Part shown: piece after piece, positions 54,015-62,709 of the stretch
Layout: each line of letters opens with the position of its first letter
How positions within the stretch are numbered: the stretch's first letter is position 1
Assembly (NCBI RefSeq): GCF_031455295.1
Contig: NZ_JAVDSL010000001.1
Coordinates: 1,178,001-1,242,000, forward strand
Length of the DNA: 64,000 nt
Origin: Leifsonia sp. 1010
Lineage (GTDB): Bacteria > Actinomycetota > Actinomycetes > Actinomycetales > Microbacteriaceae
Reading direction: 5' to 3'
Notes under the pieces: model-generated
What the model was told of the DNA's origin: nothing
The model's database searches: none
The model's input: the letters and a program-made list of their open reading frames with translations, nothing else
Made by a program: the position numbers and the translations under genes

Positions 54015-54545
54015 ATGGCCCTCCCCGCGACCGAGCGCATCATCCCCGTCCCGGTCACCCGCATCGAACTGGAGGCCGCAGTCGCCTTCGGAACCCTCCG
54101 CCGCGCCTTCGAAGCGGAGGTGCCCCCGCTCGATGTCGGGCAGCTGCGCGACCTGCTCGCGGACGACGCGGACTGGCGCCGGCTCACCCGCGAGACGGCA
54201 GGGCCCGGCATCCATCGGTTCGTGAGGTTCTGGACCGATCACCCGACGCCGGTGATGCGCGTGGGCGGCGCCGACATCCCGAGCGCCGTGTATCTCATCG
54301 GCGACTACGCCACAGCGGCGCGGATGTTCCGGCACGACCCCGGAACACTCCTGTACACGCCGATCCGGGTCGAGCTGCACGCTGCGCGCAGCGGCGGAAC
54401 AGTGCTGAGTGTCGACCAGCCGAGCAGTCGGCTGGCGAGCTTCGGCAACAACAAGATCACCCAGGCGGGCTTCGAACTCGACCGGATGCTCGGCGACCTG
54501 CTCGAGGAGCTCGGCCTGCCCCGGCCCAGCGTGCTGCGCCGCTGA
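54015..54545 (+). CDS. hypothetical protein, DUF302-like (tentative, 176 aa)
   Basis: The C-terminal half (DPGTLLYTPIRVELHAA, GTVLSVDQPSSRLASFGNNKITQAGFELDRMLGDLLEELGLP) recalls the DUF302/TT1751 fold, where a beta-sheet 'rPcrv' strand is followed by a helix; the resemblance is by eye only. Soluble. The ATG at 54015 is preceded directly by an in-frame GTG (54012). Function unknown. Confidence 0.6.
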   Translation: MALPATERIIPVPVTRIELEAAVAFGTLRRAFEAEVPPLDVGQLRDLLADDADWRRLTRETAGPGIHRFVRFWTDHPTPVMRVGGADIPSAVYLIGDYATAARMFRHDPGTLLYTPIRVELHAARSGGTVLSVDQPSSRLASFGNNKITQAGFELDRMLGDLLEELGLPRPSVLRR

Positions 54546-54560
54546 ACCGGGGCGGGATCG

Positions 54561-56108
54561 TCAACTGCCGGGGATGCTGGCGATCGGCAGCGTCATGACG
54601 GTGAGATCCTTCTGGATCTCGGGATCGTTCAGGTGCTGCGTGAACAGCCTCTTCAGCTGGTCCTGGTCGACCGTGGGAAGACGCGTGCCACGCAGGTCCT
54701 CCACGATCGATCGATACCGGTCCGCCATCCGGGTGAGGGTCGCGTAGCAGTTCTCATTCAGCCAATCGACGGATTGACCGGCGTAGAACGCGCCGTTCCG
54801 ACCGCTGACATAGCAGTACGGCTGCTCGCGCGGGAGGAAGGGGAACCGGTTGGATTCAACGGCTGCGGCATCGGCGGCGAACATGTCCCAGCCGCCGGTC
54901 GATCCCTCGGTGTTCGCCCAGGGCCAGGTCGCGTCGTCCCCCTCGGGGAACAGAGTCGCCCAGTTGCTGTCGCTGCCCAGACGACCGTCCTGCGAGGAGG
55001 TTCCGTAGACCACGGACCCGATCGTGGCGGAGGACAGAGGGAACACCTGATCCGTGATCTTCGTGACCATCTCGGGATCGGCGATCGCCTTCGTGATGGC
55101 GGCGGCGAACCCGTCCGTGCTCTGCGCGATGAACGCCTCGCGGTCCGCTGCGAGCTTGGCCTGGAGCGCCGCGTGGGCGTGCCACTTCTGCGTCGCCGCC
55201 TTGGCCACGACATCTGCACCGGACCGGGGGTCGGCGACCTCGGCCGCGAGCGCCGCCCGGTCGACCGCTGCATCCACGAGTCCCAGGTTGAACACCTCGG
55301 TCGCCTGCCACGCGGCGAACATGTCTCCTGCGGCTGCGGACATGGATGTGGTGAGCTTGTCGATATGGTCCGGCAACCACTCCTGGAACCGATTGTCGCG
55401 GATGTCCTTCATGTAGTCGAGCTGAATCGGCGAGGTGTCCCGGAACGCGGCGATGAACGCGCCGATCAGGGCGCCGATCAGCACGATCACGATCGCGACG
55501 ACCGGGCTGGCGAAGGACACCACGAAGCCGGCCGAGTTGGCGAGCAGGGCGACCACGTTCTGGGCGATGTCGATGTCGTCGCCGCTTGTGATGGCGTTCG
55601 CCAGCCCGAGGGCTTCTGCGAGCACGGGAACCTGTCCGGCGAAGATCTCGGCCTTCTGGAGCTTCGAGAGATCGGAATCGAAGGCGCCCGTGACGTCGAA
55701 GATCCACCGCAGCGCCTCGACGCCGTCGAGAGCCTCGAGACCCTTGAGGTCGCGGAACTTGGCGGTGTGGGCGAACTCGTTCAGTTCGGCCCGTGTGGCG
55801 GGAAGGGCGGTGAACACGTTGCCGTCCTTCGCGCCGGCCCCGGCGAGGTCGGAGAAGTCCCCGCCTTTCTCGACCAGGGCGGCGAACTTCTGCCGGCCGA
55901 GGTCCAGGAGTTCGGGCGCGCTCAGCGCGGCAAGGGCCTTCCCGCTGGTGTCGACCGTCCCGGTATCCAGCATCCTGCTGAGTTCAGCTGTCACGCGACT
56001 CGTCTCCGGACCCGCCCAGGCCGGTTCGGCGCCCGTCGTGCCGGGGATCAGCGCAATGGCCACCGCGGCCACAGCCAGCTGGGCGGTCAGCCTGCGAATT
56101 CTTCTCAT
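54561..56108 (-). CDS. secreted helical protein with long internal hydrophobic segment (515 aa)
   Basis: The ATG at 56108 is chosen because GGGAG lies 6 nt upstream. A signal peptide (AVAAVAIALIPGTTGAEPAWA) is followed by about 130 helical residues, then a hydrophobic stretch of ~45 residues (NVVALLANSAGFVVSFASP and VVAIVIVLIGALIGAFIAAF), an amphipathic helical region of ~150 residues rich in Ala, and a C-terminal domain with Trp/Asp-rich loops and two cysteines. No family recognised. A soluble secreted chain with a buried hydrophobic hairpin is a layout seen in pore-forming toxins, but this is inference. Confidence 0.75.
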   Translation of the reverse strand: MRRIRRLTAQLAVAAVAIALIPGTTGAEPAWAGPETSRVTAELSRMLDTGTVDTSGKALAALSAPELLDLGRQKFAALVEKGGDFSDLAGAGAKDGNVFTALPATRAELNEFAHTAKFRDLKGLEALDGVEALRWIFDVTGAFDSDLSKLQKAEIFAGQVPVLAEALGLANAITSGDDIDIAQNVVALLANSAGFVVSFASPVVAIVIVLIGALIGAFIAAFRDTSPIQLDYMKDIRDNRFQEWLPDHIDKLTTSMSAAAGDMFAAWQATEVFNLGLVDAAVDRAALAAEVADPRSGADVVAKAATQKWHAHAALQAKLAADREAFIAQSTDGFAAAITKAIADPEMVTKITDQVFPLSSATIGSVVYGTSSQDGRLGSDSNWATLFPEGDDATWPWANTEGSTGGWDMFAADAAAVESNRFPFLPREQPYCYVSGRNGAFYAGQSVDWLNENCYATLTRMADRYRSIVEDLRGTRLPTVDQDQLKRLFTQHLNDPEIQKDLTVMTLPIASIPGS

Positions 56109-56265
56109 GTCGTCTCCCATCAGCCGGGCGTTGTGCTCGGCGGTGCTACTGATGAAGACGAAGCGGTATACCCCCTTCTGACGTGTGGCCCGGCGGGTCG
56201 GGTCTATGAACCTCTCAATGCATGTCGCTCTGCGGCATCCCCCTGACGATGTCGGTGCGGCGGCG

Positions 56266-56271
56266 TACTGT
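56266..56271 (+). promoter_or_regulatory. -10 box of leaderless promoter (DUF3072 gene)
   Basis: TACTGT ending 7 nt before the ATG at 56279. Confidence 0.55.
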
Positions 56272-56278
56272 CTGCGGC

Positions 56279-56533
56279 ATGAGCGACACCAGCGGCACCA
56301 CGAACGGCTCCGGCGACGATGTGCTCGGCGCCCGCGGCGACGACAGCAACCCTGCGAGCAAGGACCCGTCGGAGTGGGTCACCGGCGATGAGCCCATGAC
56401 CGCGTCCCAGCGCAGCTACCTCGACACGCTCGCCCGCGAGGCCGGCGAGGAGCTCCCCGCCGACCTCACGAAGGCGCAGGCGTCGGAGCACATCGACCGG
56501 CTTCAGCAGAAGACCGGGCGCGGGCAGTCCTGA
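56279..56533 (+). CDS. DUF3072 family protein
   Basis: An 84-aa acidic soluble protein with the family core DPSEWVTGDEPMTASQRSYLDTLAREAGEELPADLTKAQASEHIDRLQ (read in parts). Such proteins are common in actinobacteria, with a helical SAP/HeH-like look, function unknown. The ATG at 56279 is set by the TACTGT box 7 nt upstream; the frame opens earlier but without support. Confidence 0.85.
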   Translation: MSDTSGTTNGSGDDVLGARGDDSNPASKDPSEWVTGDEPMTASQRSYLDTLAREAGEELPADLTKAQASEHIDRLQQKTGRGQS

Positions 56534-56541
56534 CGCGATCC

Positions 56542-56595
56542 GGTTGACGCAACACGCCGTCCCGCCTCGGGGGTGGACGGCGTGTCGCGTCAACC
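56542..56595. repeat. intergenic palindrome type B, copy 2
   Basis: Arms 56542-56562 and 56575-56595 pair over 21 bp with a single mismatch (GGTTGACGCA... against ...GCGTCAACC), loop 12 nt. The core matches the element at 31220-31261, including the same A-versus-G difference between arms. It separates convergent DUF3072 and GH1 genes. Confidence 0.85.
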
Positions 56596-56600
56596 AGATG

Positions 56601-57983
56601 TCAGCGGGAGGCGGGCACCGCGTCGCGGAGGAAGTCCGCGACCCAGCGCGCACTGCGCTTGGGCGTGCGCTTCTGCGTCGTGTAGTCGACGTGCACGATC
56701 CCGAAGCGCCGAGAGTAACCCCACGCCCACTCCCAGTTGTCGATCAGCGACCAGATGAAGTAGCCCTGCAGTGGTAGGCCCTCGGCGACCGCATCCCGGG
56801 CCGCCTCGAAGTGCGCCTCCAGGTATTCGGCGCGCTGCGGGTCGTCGATCTCGCCGTCCGCGCCCACCCGGTCCGGGTACGCAGCACCGTTCTCGGTGAT
56901 GTACAGCGGCAGGCCCGGCGCGAGCGCGTTGGCCTGGCGGAGCACATCCACCATTCCGTCGGGGTGGATCTCCCAGCCCATCTGCGTGACCGGAGCGCCC
57001 GTCTTGACGAAGCGGACGTGCTCGCTGCCCGGGTAGGCGCTGGCCGGGCCGCCCGTCGCCGGGTTCGACCCCGACGCGACGGTGTGACGGCTGTAGTAGT
57101 TGATGCCGAGGAAGTCGATCGGCGCGGAGATGCGCTTCAGGTCGTCATCGGTCGCGTTCTCGGCGAACCACTGCGTCTCGCCGAGGTCCTCGAGCACATC
57201 CGCGGGGTACGCGCCCTTCAGTACCGGGTCGAGGAAGAACCGGTTGCTGAGGCCGTCGATCCGGCGCGCGGCGTCCGCATCCGCCTCGGAGTCGCCCGCG
57301 GGCTGCACCGAGTACAGGTTGAGCGTTGTGCCGACGTTCGCGGACGGCACGGTCGCTCGCAGCGCCTCCAGTGCATGGCCGTGGCCCAGGAGGAGGTGGT
57401 GGGCCGCGTGCGCCGATCGGGAGCCGAGTGTCCGGCCGGGCGCGTGGTGCCCGCTCGCGTAGCCGAGGAAGGCGGAGCACCACGGCTCGTTGAGCGTGAT
57501 CCAGTCGGTCACGACATCGCCGAGCTCCTCCGCGACGAGCGCGGCGTAGTCGGCGAACCGCATCGCGGTGTCGCGATCGAGCCAGCCGCCGCGGTTCTCC
57601 AGCGCCTGGGGCAGATCCCAGTGGTACAGGGTCGCCCACGGGGTGATGCCGCGCTCGCGCAGCGACTCGGCGAGCCGACGGTAGAAGTCCAGGCCCGCAC
57701 GGTTCGCGGGGCCGGTGCCGTCGGCCTGGATGCGCGGCCACGCGATCGAGAACCGGTAGGCGTCGAGGCCGAGGTCGGACATCAGCGCGACGTCTTCCGG
57801 CCAGCGGTGGTAGTGATCGTCGGCCACGTCGCCCGTGCTGCCGTCGGCGATGGCTCCGGGGACGCGCGCGAAGGCATCCCAGATGCTCTCGCCGCGGCCA
57901 TCCTCGTGGGTGGCGCCTTCGATCTGGTACGAGGCGGTCGCGCTCCCGACGACGAAGCCGTCGGGAAGGTCGCTTCTCTGCAT
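56601..57983 (-). CDS. GH1 beta-glucosidase
   Basis: A 460-aa cytoplasmic GH1 enzyme: FVVGSATASYQIEGA near the start, acid/base Glu166 in TLNEPW, nucleophile Glu364 in YITENGAAYPD, and FIWSLIDNWEWAWGY. It hydrolyses beta-glucosides such as cellobiose or aryl glucosides. ATG 57983 has AAGGAG 8 nt upstream; a GTG two codons earlier overlaps the tautomerase stop. It is the last gene of the minus-strand operon and pairs with the divergent sugar ABC importer. Confidence 0.94.
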   Translation of the reverse strand: MQRSDLPDGFVVGSATASYQIEGATHEDGRGESIWDAFARVPGAIADGSTGDVADDHYHRWPEDVALMSDLGLDAYRFSIAWPRIQADGTGPANRAGLDFYRRLAESLRERGITPWATLYHWDLPQALENRGGWLDRDTAMRFADYAALVAEELGDVVTDWITLNEPWCSAFLGYASGHHAPGRTLGSRSAHAAHHLLLGHGHALEALRATVPSANVGTTLNLYSVQPAGDSEADADAARRIDGLSNRFFLDPVLKGAYPADVLEDLGETQWFAENATDDDLKRISAPIDFLGINYYSRHTVASGSNPATGGPASAYPGSEHVRFVKTGAPVTQMGWEIHPDGMVDVLRQANALAPGLPLYITENGAAYPDRVGADGEIDDPQRAEYLEAHFEAARDAVAEGLPLQGYFIWSLIDNWEWAWGYSRRFGIVHVDYTTQKRTPKRSARWVADFLRDAVPASR

Positions 57984-57985
57984 GG

Positions 57986-58348
57986 TCACTGCTCCTTGGA
58001 CGGGGCGAGCCAGTCGCCGTCGCCGTTCTCGTAGAGGGAGATGAGGATGTCGTCGCGCTTGATCCCGAGCGCTGCGAGCCGCTCGACGACCAGCTCCGCA
58101 CCGCGCTGCTTCACTTCGGGAGAGTACCCGTTGTAGGCCAGGATGCTGATGAAGACGATGTCCGAGCGATCCGCGTCCGGGAAGGTGCGGCTGTAGAACA
58201 GGTCGCCCTGCTCGTGCAGCGTGAAGATCTGGAACAGGTCGTCGGCCGGCATGCCCCAGCCGTCCGCGAGCGCGGAGTTGATGGCCGCGCTCATCTGCGG
58301 TCGGAGGTCGGCCAGCGGGCTGTGCATGTCGATTCGGACGAGTGGCAT
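57986..58348 (-). CDS. tautomerase-family protein
   Basis: A 120-aa protein whose second residue is Pro (MPLVRIDMHSPL), exposing the catalytic N-terminal proline of the 4-oxalocrotonate tautomerase/MIF superfamily; LFQIFTLHEQGDLFYSRTFP and VFISILAYNGYS continue the fold. It probably tautomerises an enol/keto acid. Its stop is adjacent to the GH1 start. Confidence 0.88.
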   Translation of the reverse strand: MPLVRIDMHSPLADLRPQMSAAINSALADGWGMPADDLFQIFTLHEQGDLFYSRTFPDADRSDIVFISILAYNGYSPEVKQRGAELVVERLAALGIKRDDILISLYENGDGDWLAPSKEQ

Positions 58349-58387
58349 GGTGTCTCTTTCGTGTGTTCGGTGGTGGGTCGGTGTCGG

Positions 58388-59338
58388 TCAGTCGGCGTCG
58401 AGCCAGTTCGCGGGGGAGGGCAGGAGCGACTCCAGCTCGTCCCAGAACTCCTGCGGTCGGTCGAGCGCGGCGGCGTCGAGGGTCTGCTGGATGCGCTCCG
58501 GCCTGCTGATCCCGACGATCGTGCTCGCGAAGCGGTCGTCGCGGGTCGAGAAGCGAAGGGCGGCGGCCGCGAGGGTGGTGTCCCAGCGGCGGCATACCTC
58601 CCGCATGCGCGCGATGGCGTCGAGGGTCTCCGCCGAGGCCGGCCGGTAGCCGTAGTCGGTCTTGCGGCCGGTCTCGTCGGCGAGGATGCCGCCGCCGAGC
58701 ACGGCCGCATTCACGACACCGATCCCGAGCTCGGCCGCGCGATCGAGTAGGGGCCCGGCGCTCCGGTCGACGAGCGTCCAGCGATTGTGCACAAGCAGCA
58801 CCTCGAAGACGCCGAGGTCGAGGTAGCGGCGCATCATCCGGACATCGCCGCCGGCGAGCCCGATGTGGCCGACGTCCCCGCGCTCCTTCGCCTGCACGAG
58901 CGCATCCACCGCCCCTCCCGGAGCGGTCATGGCGTCGAAGTCGTGAAACTCCGGGTCGTGCAGGTGCACGAGCGGCAGAGGACGGATCCCGAGCCGCCCG
59001 GTGCTCTCGGCGATCGACCGTCGTACGCGCTCACCGCTGTAGTCGCCGTCGCGCTGGTCGGTCTTTGTGATCACCAGGACGTCGTCCGGCAGGCCGCCGA
59101 ACTCCGCGATCGCCTTGCCGATCCGCTCCTCACTGCGGCCGTCGGAGTACCCGTTCGACGTGTCGATGGTCCGGATGCCGCTACGCAGTACGTCCTGCAC
59201 CAGCGCGATGGCGTCCGCCTCGGCGACCTCGTGGCCGAAGTTCTCGGGCATGCTGCCGAGCGGGGCGCCGCCAAGGGTCACCGCGCTGACGGAAAGTCCC
59301 GTCGAGCCGAGTGGACGCAGCGAGGTGGATGTGGTCAT
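58388..59338 (-). CDS. aldo/keto reductase, D-threo-aldose/L-fucose dehydrogenase-like
   Basis: A 316-aa NAD(P)-dependent AKR: LGSTGLSVSAVTLGGAPLGSM, IRTIDTSNGYSDGRSEERIG (catalytic Asp/Tyr region), VITKTDQRDG, LVHLHDPEF and HNRWTLVD. The GGAPLG opening resembles aldose 1-dehydrogenases. Its ATG overlaps the VOC gene stop (ATGA), so the two are coupled. Substrate likely a sugar or aglycone carbonyl. Confidence 0.88.
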   Translation of the reverse strand: MTTSTSLRPLGSTGLSVSAVTLGGAPLGSMPENFGHEVAEADAIALVQDVLRSGIRTIDTSNGYSDGRSEERIGKAIAEFGGLPDDVLVITKTDQRDGDYSGERVRRSIAESTGRLGIRPLPLVHLHDPEFHDFDAMTAPGGAVDALVQAKERGDVGHIGLAGGDVRMMRRYLDLGVFEVLLVHNRWTLVDRSAGPLLDRAAELGIGVVNAAVLGGGILADETGRKTDYGYRPASAETLDAIARMREVCRRWDTTLAAAALRFSTRDDRFASTIVGISRPERIQQTLDAAALDRPQEFWDELESLLPSPANWLDAD

Positions 59339-60102
59339 GCGTTCGCGACCGTGTACAGCAGGCCGTCGGGGCCGCTGTAGACCTCGCGGTCGCCGGCGGT
59401 GCCGACAGCCGTGCCCGGAGCGGTTCGGCCCTCGAAGGCGACCGCGACGAAGCCGGGCGCGTCGAGCTGCGGGCTGCGCTCCGCCTTCTCGGCCTTGTCG
59501 TAGGTGAAGATCTCGAGCGAGCTGTCGCCGTGGCGCAGGAAGTTGATCTCGAAGCCGCGGTCGTCGCTCGGCTGGTGGATGCCCGACATCAGCGAGTACC
59601 CGAGCTCGCCGTAGTGCTCCTTGGTCGCCTCCAGGTCGGCGACGGTCTCGGCGACGTGGTCGAAGCGGGGGCGGTCGGGGTCGCCGAGGTCCCAGTCCTT
59701 CTCGACCGCGTCGCGGTCGTAGACCTCGTGATACTGGAGCGGGCCCTCGACCAGTTCGAGCAGCGTGCCGTCCGGGTCGTAGAAGAACGTGATGCGCACA
59801 TCACCCTCGGCGTGGATCGGTTCGAGATGGAAGGGCACATCCGCGTCGTGCAGGGCGTCAACGCGGGCGTCGAGGTCGGACACCTTGAAGCCGACGTGAC
59901 GAAAGCCGCGCTGCAGGTCGTCGCCGACCCACGTCGATTCGGCGGGGGCGTCGATGCGGTTGAGCACGAGCTGCGCGGTGACCAGATCGAGCACCGCGTT
60001 GTCGGCCCCCGCCTCGATCACCTCGGCGCCGAGGTGGCGGCGGTAGAACTCGACCGAACGCGGGATGTCGGTGACGTTCAAGAGTACGGATTCGATGGCC
60101 AA
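59335..60102 (-). CDS. two-module VOC (vicinal oxygen chelate) protein, extradiol-dioxygenase-like
   Basis: A 255-aa protein with two glyoxalase/bleomycin-resistance/dioxygenase modules (IESVLLNVTDIPRSVEFYRRHLG with DPDGTLLELVEG; FDHVAETVADLEATKEHYGELG). Some expected metal ligands are missing by eye: the first strand has no His and the last module ends LLYTVANA instead of a Glu motif. It may be a divergent dioxygenase, lyase or isomerase. The TTG at 60102 has AAAGGA 8 nt upstream. First gene of the minus-strand operon. Confidence 0.8.
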   Translation of the reverse strand: MAIESVLLNVTDIPRSVEFYRRHLGAEVIEAGADNAVLDLVTAQLVLNRIDAPAESTWVGDDLQRGFRHVGFKVSDLDARVDALHDADVPFHLEPIHAEGDVRITFFYDPDGTLLELVEGPLQYHEVYDRDAVEKDWDLGDPDRPRFDHVAETVADLEATKEHYGELGYSLMSGIHQPSDDRGFEINFLRHGDSSLEIFTYDKAEKAERSPQLDAPGFVAVAFEGRTAPGTAVGTAGDREVYSGPDGLLYTVANA

Positions 60103-60143
60103 GGTGGAGTCCTTTCTACGCTGAAAGCTCACTATCTCAACGT

Positions 60144-60159
60144 ACGCAACTAAGTGCGT
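60144..60159. promoter_or_regulatory. inverted repeat between VOC operon and sugar ABC operon
   Basis: ACGCA-N6-TGCGT, perfect 5-bp arms, 42 bp upstream of the VOC start codon. Possible operator of the divergent promoters. Confidence 0.35.
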
Positions 60160-60232
60160 TTAGCCAGAGAAAGCGGCAGTAGACGACACCATACATGGCT
60201 ATAGGGGGTTTGTGACAAAAAGGTTTGAACTG

Positions 60233-60262
60233 TTGCGCGCCTTTCGCATGCGTGTGTAGGCT
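60233..60262 (+). promoter_or_regulatory. candidate promoter of sugar ABC operon
   Basis: TTGCGC (60233-60238) and TAGGCT (60257-60262) at 18-bp spacing, about 57 nt before the start codon. Confidence 0.3.
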
Positions 60263-60319
60263 CGCCCCGAACGTGCGCCGCAATGCACGAGATCAGCACA
60301 AAGAGGTGGAGGAATCACA

Positions 60320-61696
60320 ATGATGCGTACGCGGTTCATTTCCGCGGCAGCGGTGGCTGCGGCCGCCGCACTGGCGATCACAGGCTGCACCGGCTCGTCC
60401 GGCGATCAGGCCTCGGATGTCAAGCCGGCCAAATCCGGAAGTGTCACCTGGTGGGGATGGACCCCGGACACCCCGGTGGCCGAGAAGTACATCGCAGAGT
60501 TCAACAAGCAGTATCCGGACATCAAAGTCACCTATAAGAACTTCGAGAACGTCGACTACCGCAACACGATCACGCCGGCCCTCGACTCGGGCAAAGGCCC
60601 GGACGTCTTCGACCTGTCCCCGGCCGGCGGCTCGCCGGATCTCTGGGGTCCGTACGCACTCGATCTGACCTCGCTCGCCAAGGACACCCTGGGCGACGGC
60701 TGGAAGGACGAGATCGGCGGCTCCTACGTGAAGCAGCTGACCAGTTCGGACGGACGCTTCGTCTCGCTCCCGCTGGGTGGCATGTCCGCAGGCTTCCTCT
60801 GGTACAACAAGGACATCCTCGACAAGGCCGGCGCGAAGGTGCCGACGGACTACAACTCGTGGGTGGACACCTGCAAGAAGGTGACCGCCATCGGCAAGAC
60901 CTGCTTCACCATGGGCGCAGGCGGAACCGACACCTTCCCGACCGAGATGTATCACTCGATCGCAAATACGGTGGACCCGGACTTCTTCATCAAGGCCGCC
61001 ACAGGTAAGGCGAAGTGGAACGACGAGCAGGGCAAGAAGGTGCTCGAGATCATCAAGAAGATGAAGGACGACGGCATCATCGCGCCGAACGCGCTCGACG
61101 GTCCGCAGTATCCACTCGCCAACAACGAGTTCATGAAGGGCGACGCCGCCATGGTCCAGATGGGCTTCTGGTACACGCAGTATGCGGGCGCCGAGTCGTG
61201 CAAGGCCTCGATGGAGGCGGCCGGTGTGACCAACCCGACGTGCTTCGTCCAGTTGCCCGCGCAATTCCCGGACGTCGCAGGCGAAGGCCACAAGAGCACG
61301 TACTTCGGTGAGGCCGATTACGGACTGGCGATCAATTCCGAGTCGAAGAACATCGGCGCGGCCAAGACCTTCGTCTCGTGGATGACCATGGACAAGACCG
61401 GCCAGCAGAACGTCGCCAACGCCCTCGACCTGCTGCCGGCCCTGAAGGGGACCACGCCCGACTGGTCGAACATCACGCTCGTGGACGAGGCTGTTCAGCG
61501 TCCGGCGATCGAGAATTTGATCAAGGAGAGCGGTGAGACCACAGAGTCCCGCCAGTGGCAGACCACCGAGAAGTCGCTCGACGCGATCGTGGTCGCCATC
61601 CAGCAGGTGCTCGACCCGTCGGTGAACAAGTCGATCGCGAGCATCGCCGACGACCAGCAGGCATCCTCCGAGGCCAGCAAGGTCGGCACGAAGTAA
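60320..61696 (+). CDS. sugar ABC transporter substrate-binding lipoprotein (family 1)
   Basis: A 458-aa SBP. The signal peptide ends in lipobox ITGC; the mature chain has GSVTWWGWTPDTPVAEKYIAEFNKQYPDIKVTY (in parts), GPDVFDLSPAG and WYNKDILDKAGAKVPTDYNSW, typical of carbohydrate-binding family 1 proteins. RBS GGAGG 7 nt upstream. It feeds the two permeases downstream. No ATPase gene is in view; many actinobacteria share one MsiK-type ATPase. Ligand probably a beta-glucoside, judged from the divergent GH1 operon. Confidence 0.93.
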   Translation: MMRTRFISAAAVAAAAALAITGCTGSSGDQASDVKPAKSGSVTWWGWTPDTPVAEKYIAEFNKQYPDIKVTYKNFENVDYRNTITPALDSGKGPDVFDLSPAGGSPDLWGPYALDLTSLAKDTLGDGWKDEIGGSYVKQLTSSDGRFVSLPLGGMSAGFLWYNKDILDKAGAKVPTDYNSWVDTCKKVTAIGKTCFTMGAGGTDTFPTEMYHSIANTVDPDFFIKAATGKAKWNDEQGKKVLEIIKKMKDDGIIAPNALDGPQYPLANNEFMKGDAAMVQMGFWYTQYAGAESCKASMEAAGVTNPTCFVQLPAQFPDVAGEGHKSTYFGEADYGLAINSESKNIGAAKTFVSWMTMDKTGQQNVANALDLLPALKGTTPDWSNITLVDEAVQRPAIENLIKESGETTESRQWQTTEKSLDAIVVAIQQVLDPSVNKSIASIADDQQASSEASKVGTK

Positions 61697-61728
61697 TCCC
61701 CAACCGATAAGAACGGATCGATTCACTC

Positions 61729-62709
61729 ATGACCGTCACGGATCTTGAGATCGGATCCGACCGACATGCACCCGTGGTGAAGGGGGGCGGGCGCTCCAGA
61801 CGACGCGCCCGCCTCCTCCCCGGGGGCCTCCGCTGGATCCTTCCGGCGTTCGCCATCTCCGTCGGGCTGATCTACTACAGCATCATCTACTCGGGCTACC
61901 TGTCGTTCTTCTCCTGGCCCGGCGGCCGGGCGCTGATGACGCCGGTCGGCTTCGGCAACTACATCTCGGCGCTGGCCGACCCGGTGCTCTGGACCTCGCT
62001 GCGCAACACGATCATCTACTTCGTCGTGGTGTTCATCGTGCAGGTGGCGGGCGGGACGCTGTTCGCGGCGGCCATGCACTCCAAGATCCGCTTCGCGAAC
62101 CTCTACAAGGTGCTCGTCGTCATCCCCGTCGTCGTGGCCCCGGCCACGCTCGCCCCGGCGCATGTCGAGGTCTGGCAGAGCGACGGCACGGTCAACAGCA
62201 TCCTCGGCTTCTTCGGCCTTTCGGCTCTGCAGCAGCCGTGGATCGGCCAGTCGACCACATCGCTGCTCGTCGTCACGCTGGTGGGATGCTGGGGTGCGAT
62301 CGGCTATGGCTTCATCCTGATCTACGCCGGGATGGCGCAGATCGACCCAGAGCTCATCGAGGCCGGGAGGCTGGACGGCGCGGGCAACTTCCGTGTGCTG
62401 TTCTCGATCGTCCTGCCGAGCCTGCGCCCCATCATCGTCTCGCTGGCCATCCTGAACTTCATCACGGCGCTGAAGCTGTTCGACAGCCCGTGGCTGATCA
62501 CCCAGGGCGGTCCGGCGCACTCGTCCGAGTTCCTCGGCACCATGATCTACGCCGAGACGGCGAGCAGCGACCGCAACCTCGGTTACGCGTCGGCGCTGTC
62601 CATCCTGGTGCTGATCATCGCGATCGCCGTCTCCGTGTTCATGCAGTTGCGTGGACGCGAGCGCCTCACCCGCACGAAGCCGCGCCGCAAGGAGGCCGCC
62701 GATGTTTGA
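61729..62709 (+). CDS. sugar ABC transporter permease (MalF-type)
   Basis: A 326-aa protein with six membrane helices and the EAA loop (DPELIEAGRLDGAGNFRVLFSIVLPSLRPII). A basic N-terminal head ([18 protein letters not shown]) precedes helix 1. It pairs with the next permease, overlapping it by 8 bp. Confidence 0.94.
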   Translation: MTVTDLEIGSDRHAPVVKGGGRSRRRARLLPGGLRWILPAFAISVGLIYYSIIYSGYLSFFSWPGGRALMTPVGFGNYISALADPVLWTSLRNTIIYFVVVFIVQVAGGTLFAAAMHSKIRFANLYKVLVVIPVVVAPATLAPAHVEVWQSDGTVNSILGFFGLSALQQPWIGQSTTSLLVVTLVGCWGAIGYGFILIYAGMAQIDPELIEAGRLDGAGNFRVLFSIVLPSLRPIIVSLAILNFITALKLFDSPWLITQGGPAHSSEFLGTMIYAETASSDRNLGYASALSILVLIIAIAVSVFMQLRGRERLTRTKPRRKEAADV

